Part shown: positions 52,094 to 60,204 of the stretch, one piece after another
Layout of the letters: every line of letters begins with the position of its first letter
How positions within the stretch are numbered: position 1 is the stretch's first letter
Assembly (NCBI RefSeq): GCF_900091465.1
Contig: NZ_FMHV01000002.1
Location: 4,526,001-4,590,000 of the forward strand
DNA from: Micromonospora rhizosphaerae
Lineage (GTDB): Bacteria; Actinomycetota; Actinomycetes; Mycobacteriales; Micromonosporaceae
Length of the DNA stretch: 64,000 bases
Direction: 5' to 3'
The notes under the pieces: generated by a model
Told to the model about the DNA's origin: nothing
The model's input: only the letters and a program-made list of their open reading frames with translations
The model's database searches: none
Made by a program: the position numbers and the translations under genes

Positions 52094-52771
52094 TCACTGG
52101 GCCTCGCGCAGCTCCGCCAGTCGTGCCTCGATCTCGGCCAGTTCGGCGCGCAGCTTCTCGGCCTGCTGCTCCGCCTCCGCCCGCTCGGCGGCCAGGATCT
52201 GCTCGACCGCCTCCTGCACCCCGGGCACGTCCACCAGCGCCACCATCCGCAGCGCCTCCGCCGGCTTCACCACGTACGGCTTGGCGAGGACCTTGCTGCC
52301 CTGCTGCGCCGCCACGGTCCACTCACCCTCGGCGTACGCCAACGTCACCGTCAGACCCGCCGGGCCCTTCGGCTTCGCCGCCTTCACCCCCCGACGCGCC
52401 GGCTTCGCCTCCGCCTGCTCCACCTTCTGCTCCTCCCGACGCGGCGCCGGCACCGGCGGCGTGTCCAGCACGAACTCCGGCTCCGCCGGCGCCGCCGGCT
52501 CCTCGACCGCCGGCTTCGGCTCCGCCGCCTTCCGGCCCGCGCCCCGCGGCGCGATTGCCACGTCGGCGGGGGAGAAGGGCAGCTCGTCCCGGCCGAACCG
52601 GACCACCAGGAACTCGTCGGAGACCTCCGGATCGGTCAACTCCACCACCTGACCGACCTGACCGGCGATCTGCCCCGCGGCGGCGGTGAACACCACCTTC
52701 GGCTTACGACCCGCGGCCAACGCCTCCCGGATGCTCCGCACCTCGTCAGTGGACAAACCCTGGCCCGCCAT
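52094..52771 (-). CDS. Conserved actinobacterial protein (DUF6319-like)
   Basis: 225 residues. The conserved N-terminal module reads STDEVRSIREALAAGRKPKV then FTAAAGQIAGQVGQVVELTD and RFGRDELPFSPADVAI. A Pro/Glu/Ala linker follows, then a second module with VTLAYAEGEWTVAAQQGSKV and a coiled-coil tail (AERAEAEQQAEKLRAELAEI). No signal peptide. The family is probably DUF6319; no function is known. GAGGG lies 5 bases before ATG 52771. Confidence 0.7.
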   Translation of the reverse strand: MAGQGLSTDEVRSIREALAAGRKPKVVFTAAAGQIAGQVGQVVELTDPEVSDEFLVVRFGRDELPFSPADVAIAPRGAGRKAAEPKPAVEEPAAPAEPEFVLDTPPVPAPRREEQKVEQAEAKPARRGVKAAKPKGPAGLTVTLAYAEGEWTVAAQQGSKVLAKPYVVKPAEALRMVALVDVPGVQEAVEQILAAERAEAEQQAEKLRAELAEIEARLAELREAQ

Positions 52772-52838
52772 CACTGCCCTCTTCCGTACCCACGTCTGAT
52801 GGCAGCCTTGATACCAGGCGGGTACGACACCGGAAAGA

Positions 52839-53300
52839 TCAACCCCCCAACGCCCGCAGCGCGGCGTCGGCGTGCTCGTTCATGCTCAGCTCGCTGTGCA
52901 CCACCGCCAGCGCCCGGCGATCCTGACCGATCACGAACGTCATCCGCCGCGTGCTCAACGCCCCCAACGGCAACCGCCGCCGCACCCCGAACGCCTCCGC
53001 CACCACACCGTCGACGTCCGACAGCAGCGGATAGTCGAACCCGTGCCGCCGGGAGAACTCCGCCTGCTTCGACACCGGGTCCCGGCTGATTCCCACCCGC
53101 TGCGCGCCCACCGCCGCGAACTCCGCCGCCAGGTCCCGGAAGTGGCAGCTCTCCGCGGTACACCCCCGCGTCATCGCCGCCGGGTAGAAGAACAACACCA
53201 CCGGGCCGGCGGCCAGGAACTCCGACAACCGCCGCGGCGTGCCCGTCTCGTCCGGCAGTTCGAAGTCCTCGACCAGGTCACCGACACCCACACCCGCCAC
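52839..53300 (-). CDS. Peroxiredoxin (BCP/PrxQ type)
   Basis: 153 residues. The peroxidatic motif is PAAMTRGCTAESCHFRD, with the peroxidatic Cys and a second Cys five residues later, the PrxQ arrangement that forms an intramolecular disulfide. GTPRRLSEFLAAGPVVLFFY and VGISRDPVSKQAEF complete the fold. It reduces hydroperoxides using thioredoxin-like donors. GTG 53300. Confidence 0.92.
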   Translation of the reverse strand: MAGVGVGDLVEDFELPDETGTPRRLSEFLAAGPVVLFFYPAAMTRGCTAESCHFRDLAAEFAAVGAQRVGISRDPVSKQAEFSRRHGFDYPLLSDVDGVVAEAFGVRRRLPLGALSTRRMTFVIGQDRRALAVVHSELSMNEHADAALRALGG

Positions 53301-53406
53301 CGCGCACCTCCACCGCTGATCGACCCGCCGCTGTGATCATCCTCTCCGCCGCCGGAGCGGGCGCACCGGGGTAACGTCGCGGCGAAGCCACGGCAGGAGA
53401 GGTCCC

Positions 53407-54135
53407 TTGAATCCCGTCACCATCATCACCGGCGGCAGCCGCGGCATCGGCGCCGCGACCGCCCGCCGGCTCGCCGCCGCCGGCCACGACGTCGCCATCG
53501 GCTACCGCCGCGACCAGGCCGCCGCCGACGCGGTCGTCGCCGACATCCACGCCGCCGGCCGCCGCGGCATCGCCGTCCGGGCCGACACCACCGACCCCGA
53601 CCAGGTGCGGCAGCTCTTCGACGCCGCCGCGGACCTCGGCCCGCTCACCGGCCTGGTCAACAACGCCGGCATCACCAGCCCGATCGGCCCCTTCGTCGAC
53701 CTGCGCCCCGACGACCTGCGCCAGGTCGTCGACGTCAACCTCATCGGGTACGTCCTCTGCGCCCAACAGGCCGCCCGCCGGATGGCCCGCGGCGGCGCCA
53801 TCGTCAACGTCTCCTCCTCCGCCGCCACCCTCGGCAGCCCCGGCGAATACATCCACTACGCGGCCGTCAAGGCCGCCACCGACACCCTCACCATCGGCCT
53901 GGCCAAGGAACTCGCCCCGCACGGCATCCGGGTCAACGCCGTCGCCCCCGGCGTCATCCGCACCGACATCCACGCCCTCTCCGGCGTACCCGACCGGGCC
54001 GACAGCGCCGCCGGACGCATCCCCATGGGCCGCGCCGGCGAACCCGACGAGATCGCCGGCGCCATCGCCTGGCTGCTCGGCCCCGACGCCTCCTACACCA
54101 CCGGCGCGGTGCTCCGCGTCGCCGGCGGCCTCTGA
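53407..54135 (+). CDS. Short-chain dehydrogenase/reductase
   Basis: 242 residues. The cofactor loop is TGGSRGIGAATARR, NNAG is present, the catalytic Ser is in NVSSSAATLG and the YxxxK is in HYAAVKAATD. GIRVNAVAPGVIRTD and the C-terminal YTTGAVLRVAGG are typical. TTG 53407 has AGGAGAGG in front. It resembles 3-oxoacyl-ACP reductase-like SDRs; the substrate is unknown. A strong terminator follows. Confidence 0.92.
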   Translation: MNPVTIITGGSRGIGAATARRLAAAGHDVAIGYRRDQAAADAVVADIHAAGRRGIAVRADTTDPDQVRQLFDAAADLGPLTGLVNNAGITSPIGPFVDLRPDDLRQVVDVNLIGYVLCAQQAARRMARGGAIVNVSSSAATLGSPGEYIHYAAVKAATDTLTIGLAKELAPHGIRVNAVAPGVIRTDIHALSGVPDRADSAAGRIPMGRAGEPDEIAGAIAWLLGPDASYTTGAVLRVAGGL

Positions 54136-54154
54136 CCGTCCCCGTCATGACAAA

Positions 54155-54182
54155 CGGCCCGGGGGAGTGAGCCCCCGGGCCG
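54155..54182. terminator. Terminator after the SDR gene
   Basis: An 11-bp perfect stem (54155-54165 with 54172-54182) and 6-base loop, between the convergent SDR and small-subunit genes. Confidence 0.75.
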
Positions 54183-54188
54183 CCCCGG

Positions 54189-54314
54189 TCAATGGGTGAA
54201 CAACTTCGCCGCCGTGATGGCCGTCTGCACCACGCCGTAACCCAGCAGCACCGACACCACCAACCAGGAAATCCACAACCGGGCCTGCTGCCGGTGCTGG
54301 TTGACCTCGTTCAT
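54189..54314 (-). CDS. 41-residue MFS transporter small subunit
   Basis: A single-helix protein: polar MNEVNQHRQQARLW, then a membrane helix ISWLVVSVLLGYGVVQTAIT and a short tail AAKLFTH. AAAGGAG lies 9 bases before ATG 54314, and the ATG overlaps the stop of the oxalate/formate-type transporter gene. Small single-helix proteins in exactly this place are annotated as small subunits of OFA-family MFS transporters. This one is intact although its large partner is broken. Confidence 0.7.
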   Translation of the reverse strand: MNEVNQHRQQARLWISWLVVSVLLGYGVVQTAITAAKLFTH

Positions 54315-55338
54315 CGCGTACCGCTCCTTTCCGCCGTCGCCGGCTCCGTGGCTTCATCCGCGTCCCGGCCCGCCGCCGGCTCGTGGAACCGCTCCGGCAC
54401 CGGCCGGATCAACAGGTTGGCGATGAACCCCACCGCGAGCACCCCGACCATCGTGAACAACGCCGGCCGGTACGCCGCCGCGGTCAACGTCCCCGGCTTG
54501 CCCTGGGCGTCCAGGAACCCGTTGACGATCAGCGGCCCGGCGACCCCCGCCGCCGACCACGCCGTCAGCAGCCGCCCGTGGATCGCCCCCACCTGGAAGG
54601 TGCCGAACAGATCCCGCAGATACGCCGGCACGGTGGCGAAACCGCCTCCGTAGAACGACAGGATCACGCACGCCAGCAGCACGAAAAACGCCGTCGCCGT
54701 CTGCCCGACCAGGGCCAGCAGCGTGTACAGCACCATGCCGACGCCCAGGTACAGCAGGTAGATCGGCTTCCGCCCGATCAGGTCCGACGTCGACGACCAC
54801 ACGAACCGACCCGCCATGTTGAACAGCGACAGCAGCCCCACGAAGCCACCCGCCGCCGCCACCGACACCGTCGACGTGCCGCCCTCCCGGAAGAAGTCCT
54901 GGATCATCGGGCTGGCCTGCTCCAGGATCCCGATCCCGGCGGTCACGTTGCAGAACAGCACCACCCACAGCAGCCAGAACGATCGGGTCTTCACCGCGTT
55001 CGCCGCCGACACGTTCGCGGTGGTCACCAGCGGCCAGCCACACCAGCGCGCCGCCCGAGGCCGTCGAGCCCGCGTTCGCCGGGTCGTAACCCGGGTCGTA
55101 GAACGACAGCAGCTGCCGCGACAGGGGAGAGGCCACCATCGCGCCACCGCCGAAGCCCATGATCGCCAGCCCGGTCGCCAGGCCCGGCCGGTCCGGGAAC
55201 CACTTGATCAACGTGGAGACGGGGGAGATGTAGCCGATCCCGAGACCGATGCCGCCCAGCAGCCCGTACCCCAGGTACAGCAGCCACAACTGCCGCGTCG
55301 CGATGCCCAGCGCGCCGACCAGGAAACCGGCCGTTAGG
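54311..55338 (-). pseudogene. OFA-type (oxalate/formate antiporter family) MFS gene, truncated and deleted
   Basis: Two frames carry parts of one transporter. The first (about 55338-55040) reads [31 protein letters not shown] and [20 protein letters not shown]. The second (about 55035-54311) reads [20 protein letters not shown] and [20 protein letters not shown]. About 80 N-terminal residues are missing, and a further internal stretch is lost between GGALV and VTTANV with a change of frame near 55030-55050. The gene cannot make a working transporter. The 5' break lies about 50 bases before the inserted IS element. Confidence 0.8.
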
Positions 55339-55388
55339 GCCTTGGTCGGCGGCGGAATCGCTCGGCCGGGGCCAGCCTATTTGGGGGA

Positions 55389-55420
55389 CTAGGGCGCGTA
55401 TCGGGTCGTGATCAATGAGC
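55389..55420. repeat. Left terminal inverted repeat plus CTAG target site
   Basis: CTAG (55389-55392) followed by the 28-base repeat starting GGCGCGTATCGGGTCG. It is a perfect complement of 57889-57920. Confidence 0.85.
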
Positions 55421-55467
55421 GCGGGTTCTTCCCTCGTGCTGATCTTCGATCCGGTAGATCGTCTTGC

Positions 55468-56682
55468 GTGACGCGTGCGCAGCTGACCGATGTGGAGTGG
55501 GAGTTCATCGAGCCGTACCTGCCGATCGGCGAGTATGGCCCGTACCCCGAGCGGTTGCGCCAGCAGTTCGAGGGCGTGGTCTGGCGGTTCAGGACCGGCG
55601 GGCAGTGGCGGGAGATGCCGCAGGAATTCGGTGCCTGGTCGACGGTGTCCAATCGTTTCCGGCAGTGGCGTGACGCCGGCGTGTTCGAGGCCCTGCTGGA
55701 GGGCCTGATCGCGGAGGCCGCGAAGCGGGGTGAGGTGGATCTGTCGCTGGTCAGTATCGACTCCACCACCGTGCGGGCCCATCACGATGCCGCCGGGATG
55801 CACACGAGCCAGGACGTGCTCGCCGCTTTGGAGAAGGCTGCCGCCGAAGAGGAGGAGGCCAGGTCAAAGGGGGTCGGTCCCGAGGGACGAAGCGGGCAGG
55901 ACGGTGGTGCCGATCCCGAGCGGGACGAGCAGCGACGCGTCCGGCGCCGGCGCAGGGTCCGGCTGAAGGCCGCTCTGCTGGGGCGCTCACGGGGCGGGCA
56001 GACGTCAAAGGTCCATCTCGCCGCCGACCGCAAGTGCCGGCCGTTGGCGTTCGTCTTGACCGCGGGACAGGCGGCCGACAGCCCACAGTTCATTCCGGTG
56101 CTGGGGAAGATCCGGATCCGCGGCCCAGTGGGGCGGCCTCGCACCAGGCCGGACGCGGTCGCCGGGGACAAGGCGTACTCGTCCCGCGGCAACCGCGCCC
56201 ACCTGCGCAGGCGCGGCATCAAGGCCGTCATCCCGGAGAAACGGGACCAGGCCGCCAACCGGAAGACGAAGGGTCGCAAAGGGGGACGCCCCGTCGACCA
56301 CGACGCCGAGTTCCACAAGGAGAGGAACACCGTCGAGCGCCTGATCAACAAGCTCAAGGCGTGGCGGGGCATCGCGACCCGCTACGACAAGACCCCGGAA
56401 AGCTACCTCGCCGGGCTTCGGCTGCGTGCCTCGGTGATCTGGATCAAAGACCTCACCCGAATCAGAGCCGGGAGCCGCGCAGGTCATCGAGGGGCGCAGT
56501 TGTCGGGATCGCAGTTGTGGCTCTCAGCGGCAGCTGCATTCCCGGATGTCGGGATTTCGGTGGCCCGCTGCCGCCCGGGCAGTGGGGATTGTGCGCCACG
56601 GGCGTGGTGTCGGCCCGCGGGTCAGGTGAGGGCGGCGACCAGCAGGGCGAAGGCGGCGATGATGACGGCGACGCGGACGTAG
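55468..56682 (+). CDS. IS5-family DDE transposase with altered C-terminus
   Basis: About 404 residues. The N-terminal IS5-type DUF4096 domain is visible (LTDVEWEFIEPYLP, VVWRFRTGGQWREMPQEFG). DDE residues are in SLVSIDSTTVRAHHDAAG (first Asp), AVAGDKAYSSRGNRAHLR (second Asp) and HKERNTVERLINKLKAWRGI (Glu). After ASVIWIKDLTR, where such proteins normally stop, the frame runs on for about 80 unrelated residues into passenger DNA. GTG 55468 is taken as start; the longer frame begins inside the terminal repeat. It may still be active. Confidence 0.85.
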   Translation: MTRAQLTDVEWEFIEPYLPIGEYGPYPERLRQQFEGVVWRFRTGGQWREMPQEFGAWSTVSNRFRQWRDAGVFEALLEGLIAEAAKRGEVDLSLVSIDSTTVRAHHDAAGMHTSQDVLAALEKAAAEEEEARSKGVGPEGRSGQDGGADPERDEQRRVRRRRRVRLKAALLGRSRGGQTSKVHLAADRKCRPLAFVLTAGQAADSPQFIPVLGKIRIRGPVGRPRTRPDAVAGDKAYSSRGNRAHLRRRGIKAVIPEKRDQAANRKTKGRKGGRPVDHDAEFHKERNTVERLINKLKAWRGIATRYDKTPESYLAGLRLRASVIWIKDLTRIRAGSRAGHRGAQLSGSQLWLSAAAAFPDVGISVARCRPGSGDCAPRAWCRPAGQVRAATSRAKAAMMTATRT

Positions 56683-57067
56683 TGGAAGCGGTCCCAGCGG
56701 TTCATCTGCTGCTTCCAGTCGGCGGGCCGGTTGTCAGGGGTCCACGTCTTGCCCCGGTTGTTGATCGGGACGAGCAGCAGGATCGACATGATCACGCTGA
56801 GGATCAGCAGCGCGCCGGCGGTGACGACGAGGCCGTTGCCGTGGTGGTGCCATCCGGCGATGGCCCAGACCGCGACGAGGACGAGCGAGGTGATGTACCA
56901 GACCGGCATCACGGCGCCGAGCATCCGGCCCCGTGGGCGCGCCCGAGTTGGCCACTGTCACCGGGGAGTGCGTTGAGGATCGGGTTGATGACGAAGGCGA
57001 CGGAGAACTCCACCCCCACCATCAGGCCGACGACCACGGTGGTGAACACCTCGAGCGCGTTGAGCAT
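56622..57067 (-). pseudogene. DUF1772 membrane protein gene with a one-base frameshift
   Basis: From ATG 57067 the frame reads MLNALEVFTTVVVGLMVGVE then FSVAFVINPILNALPGDSGQ and LGRAHG. It then stops, while the other frame continues MLGAVMPVWYITSLVLVAVW with PINNRGKTWTP and DRFHYVRVAVIIAAFALLVA. The break is at a run of four C (56929-56932); one more base would join GRAHG to GRMLGAV. DUF1772 proteins are small four-helix membrane proteins, often beside TetR genes. The frameshift may be real or a homopolymer error. Confidence 0.75.
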
Positions 57068-57137
57068 GGTTGACCCCTCCTGGGATCTAGCATTGATAGC
57101 TGGCGTGGCAACGCTAGTACTGCTGCCGCTTGCTTGT

Positions 57138-57150
57138 CTAGCGGTGCTAG
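57138..57150. promoter_or_regulatory. Palindrome in the tetR / DUF1772 divergent promoter
   Basis: CTAGC-GGT-GCTAG lies 10 bases before tetR. Related half-sites CTAGC (57088 region) and GCTAG (57111 region) lie in the same 92-base gap. It is the likely operator of the TetR product. Confidence 0.55.
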
Positions 57151-57159
57151 GATCGAATC

Positions 57160-57738
57160 ATGTCGGTACAGGCACGCAAGGAGCGCGAACGGGCGGCGCG
57201 CGAGCGCCTCATCGTGGCGACAGCCCGCGAACTCGCCGAGCAGCAGGGCTGGGACGCGGTCACGACCCGCCGGCTCGCCGAGCGCATCGAATACAGCCAG
57301 CCCGTCCTCTACAGCCACTTCCGCGGCAAACGCGAGATCATCGGCGCCGTCGCCCTCGACGGCGCCGCCGAGATGGCCGCGGCGCTGCGGGCCGCGACCT
57401 CCGCCGCGGACGGCCCGCGCGCCCGGGTCACCGCCCTCGCCCGCACCTACCTCGACTTCGCCGCACGCAACCCGGCGGTCTATGACGCCATGTTCGAGCT
57501 CGACGGCGGCTTGGCCTTCGCGAGCGAGGACACCCCACAACCTCTTAAGGACGCCTTCGCCGCCCTGCTGGAAAGCCTCGGAGAGGTCGCCGGCGACGGC
57601 GTCCACCCAGCACTGTTCACCGAGGTGTTCTGGGCGGCCCTGCACGGGCTGGCCACCCTGACCCGAGCGGGACGGCTGCCACCGGAGGACACCGAGCCGA
57701 GGGTGGAGCTGCTGGTGGACCGGCTCGCCATGGTCTGA
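57160..57738 (+). CDS. TetR family regulator (IS passenger)
   Basis: 192 residues. The HTH is LIVATARELAEQQGWDAVTT then RRLAERIEYSQPVLYSHFRG with KREII. The C-terminal domain is of the WHG/TetR_C_13 type (YLDFAARNPAVYDAMFELDG and LFTEVFWAALHGLATLTRAG). It is divergent from the DUF1772 gene it probably controls. Both lie inside the terminal repeats of the IS, so they move together. Confidence 0.88.
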   Translation: MSVQARKERERAARERLIVATARELAEQQGWDAVTTRRLAERIEYSQPVLYSHFRGKREIIGAVALDGAAEMAAALRAATSAADGPRARVTALARTYLDFAARNPAVYDAMFELDGGLAFASEDTPQPLKDAFAALLESLGEVAGDGVHPALFTEVFWAALHGLATLTRAGRLPPEDTEPRVELLVDRLAMV

Positions 57739-57888
57739 CACACCATCCCGGCGGGCATGCAGCCGCGGCCCTCGGACCCCGCCGCTGCCTGCCTGCGGCA
57801 TCGCTTCCGGTCACTCGCGCCCACACGGCGCAGCCGCAGATCGCCGGGCCCCGTACCCCAGACGGGCACCCGCCCCGGAAGCTGCGAT

Positions 57889-57920
57889 GCTCATTGATCA
57901 CGACCCGATACGCGCCCTAG
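57889..57920. repeat. Right terminal inverted repeat plus CTAG target site
   Basis: The 28-base repeat (57889-57916) ends in CGCGCC, then CTAG (57917-57920). The CTAG contains the TAG stop codon of the serine recombinase fragment on the other strand. Confidence 0.85.
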
Positions 57921-59116
57921 TGGTCTTCCGAGGGCCGGACGAACGTGATGGACACGCGGGACTCAATCGGCGGGCGGGTCATGCCGTCGGGGGACTTCCG
58001 GACGGTGATCTCGCGGACGAACAGAGACACGAACGCGCGACGCTCGGCGACCGGGGCCCGGTCCCACCAGGACCCCGGACCGATCGGGTCCTCGCCCGGC
58101 TCGCCCAGCCATTCGGCGATCGGGAGGAGGGGCGAGGCGGCGGCGTCGATCGCCGCTAGTTGCTCGGTCAGGACGTCGATACGCGCCGACAGGGCCCGCT
58201 CGGCGTCCAGGAATCGGCGCTGGCCAACCTTCCCCGAGTAGCCGCCCTGTTCCCGGTCGTCGTACAGGGTGTCTAGCGCCCGCTCGGCGTCGTCCAGTTC
58301 GCCAGCGATCGCGCCGCGCTTCGCGGCGGTCGCTGGGTCAGCCGAGGCGAGGCCGAACAGTCGGGCGGCCTCGGCGAGGACGTCCAGGGTGTCCGGGTCG
58401 GCGTCGGCGTCGGCGGTAGAGATCAGCGCGAAGATCCGGCGGGCGACGTAGTCGTCTAGGGCGTCCATCGCGATCGCGCAGTCGTTCGCATGCTGACCCG
58501 GTCGGCGTAGTCCTCGCGGGCGGGCGCACCGGTAGGACGACCGGGACCGCTGGGCGGCGGACCGGTGAGATTTCATGATCGCGCCGCATTCACAGCGCAG
58601 GATCCCGAGGGAAGACAGGAGGGCCTGAATCCCGGTCGGCACCGGGGCGGCCCCGGGACGCCCGTCTAGGCGGGCCTGTAGGGCGTGCCATGTCTCGGCG
58701 TCGATGATCGCCGGGTGCGCCACGACCGGGGCCCCGTCGGCGTCCCGGATGATCCGGTAACCGGCGACGTTCGCCGACTTCCGGCCGTCCGGGCGGGTCG
58801 CGTAGATGATCTCGGCGTCGTACCCGGCGAGGCGCGGATCCCGCAGGATGCGGTTAAGGGTGTGCGCCCACCAGGCGGACCCGGAGGTGTTCTTCCCGGT
58901 CGTCCCGCCCCGGGTCGGAACCTGGTCCCGGTTCAGTTCGGCCGCGACGGCGGCGAGGGTGGTCGGTTCGTCGTCCAGGACCCGGCCGACCATGCGCCGG
59001 ATCACGGCGGCCTCATCCTCGCGGCGGGCCAGGGTCTTGATCGCGATCGGGCGGCCGTCGGCGTTGTGGCGGATCTCGGACGCCAGGGCGAAGCCGTAGG
59101 GAGGCTTCCCGGACAC
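57917..59116 (-). pseudogene. Large serine recombinase lacking its catalytic domain
   Basis: About 399 residues from a GTG at 59116, but the first recognisable residues (SGKPPYGFALAS) already belong to the DNA-binding Recombinase domain. The zinc ribbon (LRCECGAIMKSH and SYRCARP) and the coiled-coil motif (LDDAERALDTLYDDREQGGY) follow, ending ITFVRPSEDH. The resolvase domain with its catalytic serine is missing. Upstream the sequence turns abruptly into the 3' part of the DUF5919 gene. It is the rump of an integrase from a lost phage or integrative element. Confidence 0.8.
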
Positions 59117-60093
59117 GCCCGCTGCGCGTCCTCGTCCACCCGGGCCAGCCGGTACCGGGTACCCGACCAGCCGTCCACCGCCAGCGGCCGGGACAACTCG
59201 ACCTCCAACGGCCCGGTACCGTGGTCGGTCAACTGGTCCACGATCGGCGAACCGTCGATGCAGCATCCGTCGGTCAGCATGACGAAGTGCACCGCGCAGG
59301 AACGCAGCACCACCCCGTCGTACCGCAGCGCCAGCGGCAGGCAGATGTACTCGTCCAGCCGCCGGGTGCTCGGATGCCGCCACAACTCGTCGAAGCGACT
59401 CTCCACGAACTCGCCGAGCGGGCTGCCCACGAACACCTCCAGGTGCGGCGCGGTGTGCGCGCGCACCCCCACCGGGAAGAACGAGATCAGCGCCTTGTCG
59501 TCCCACTGGAACATGTGCACCGTCGGCGAGGCGTCGTAGATGCGCACCTGGAACCGGGCCCGGGCCTCCGCGTCGAGCGCCTCGGCGAAGTCGTTCAGCC
59601 GGCGCAGGTTGTCCACGATCACCTCGCGGACGTTCACCGGTCGGATCTCCTCCGCCCGCTGCGACGCCGCCGCCGAGTCCGGATCCAGCAGCAGCACCCG
59701 CACGAGCACCCCGTTGCCCAACGCCGTCCGCAGCGCGCGCAGGAAACGGTCCCGCCCCGCTCCCTCCAGCAGGTGACTGCCACTGTCCATGATGGATACC
59801 ATCGAGGTCGCGGTCGCCACGTGCGCGCTGAACTCCTCGTCGTCGAAGCGCGGATGCTCCTCGACCCGTGAGCGGCGCAGCTCCTCGAACAGCGGATCGA
59901 CGATCGCGTACGAGAAGGCCACGATGACGATGCTGGCGCCGATGTTGAGCAGCAGTTGCTGGTTGTAGCCGGTGACCCCCCGACCCCAGGCCAGCAGCGC
60001 CGCGGACAGCGCCAACAGCCCCAGGAAGCCGGCCGCTCGACGGCCACGCCACCGCAGGCGCCGACGGAGAACCCCCGCAATCCGTGTGCCCAC
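59002..60093 (-). CDS. DUF5919-type membrane protein, 3' end replaced
   Basis: 363 residues as read. GTG 60093 follows GGGGAGG. Two membrane helices (AAGFLGLLALSAALLAWG and LLLNIGASIVIVAFSYAIVD) precede a cytoplasmic domain with ISDGSH-like MDSGSHLLEGAGRDRFLRAL and VRVLLLDPDSAAASQRAEEI, typical of DUF5919. Family-like sequence ends near RYRLARVDEDAQR (about 59125); the last 40 residues are an out-of-frame reading of the recombinase. The natural C-terminus has probably been lost to the neighbouring deletion. Function unknown. Confidence 0.65.
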   Translation of the reverse strand: MGTRIAGVLRRRLRWRGRRAAGFLGLLALSAALLAWGRGVTGYNQQLLLNIGASIVIVAFSYAIVDPLFEELRRSRVEEHPRFDDEEFSAHVATATSMVSIMDSGSHLLEGAGRDRFLRALRTALGNGVLVRVLLLDPDSAAASQRAEEIRPVNVREVIVDNLRRLNDFAEALDAEARARFQVRIYDASPTVHMFQWDDKALISFFPVGVRAHTAPHLEVFVGSPLGEFVESRFDELWRHPSTRRLDEYICLPLALRYDGVVLRSCAVHFVMLTDGCCIDGSPIVDQLTDHGTGPLEVELSRPLAVDGWSGTRYRLARVDEDAQRACPGSLPTASPWRPRSATTPTAARSRSRPWPAARMRPP

Positions 60094-60204
60094 GCGTCCT
60101 CCCCACTGACGCCGGTGAACTCGATAATGCCGACCACAGTGGACGGGCGCAACGGCGAGTGGCGGGGAAGCTAACCGAGACGGGCGAGTTTACCGCGGAC
60201 CTGC

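Larger units (their letters stand above)
55389..57920. mobile_element. IS5-like element carrying DUF1772 and tetR passengers
   Basis: Both ends carry the same sequence in inverted order: 55389-55420 and 57889-57920 are perfect 32-base complements, starting CTAGGGCGCGTATCGGG inward. The outer CTAG is the likely target duplication, leaving 28-base terminal repeats that begin GGCGCG. Between them lie a DDE transposase gene at the left end, a reverse-strand DUF1772 gene and a forward tetR. A normal IS5-like element of this type ends right after the transposase, so about 1.3 kb of passenger DNA has been captured. Confidence 0.75.

Noticed and set aside
53278..53973. Glycine/valine/aspartate-rich reverse frame opposite the SDR gene
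   Set aside because: Its composition is that of an antisense shadow, and the SDR on the forward strand has every catalytic motif.
55389..57920. Composite transposon made of two whole IS copies
   Set aside because: Only one transposase is present. The right side has just the terminal repeat, so a single element with cargo fits better, although a second copy deleted down to its end is not excluded.
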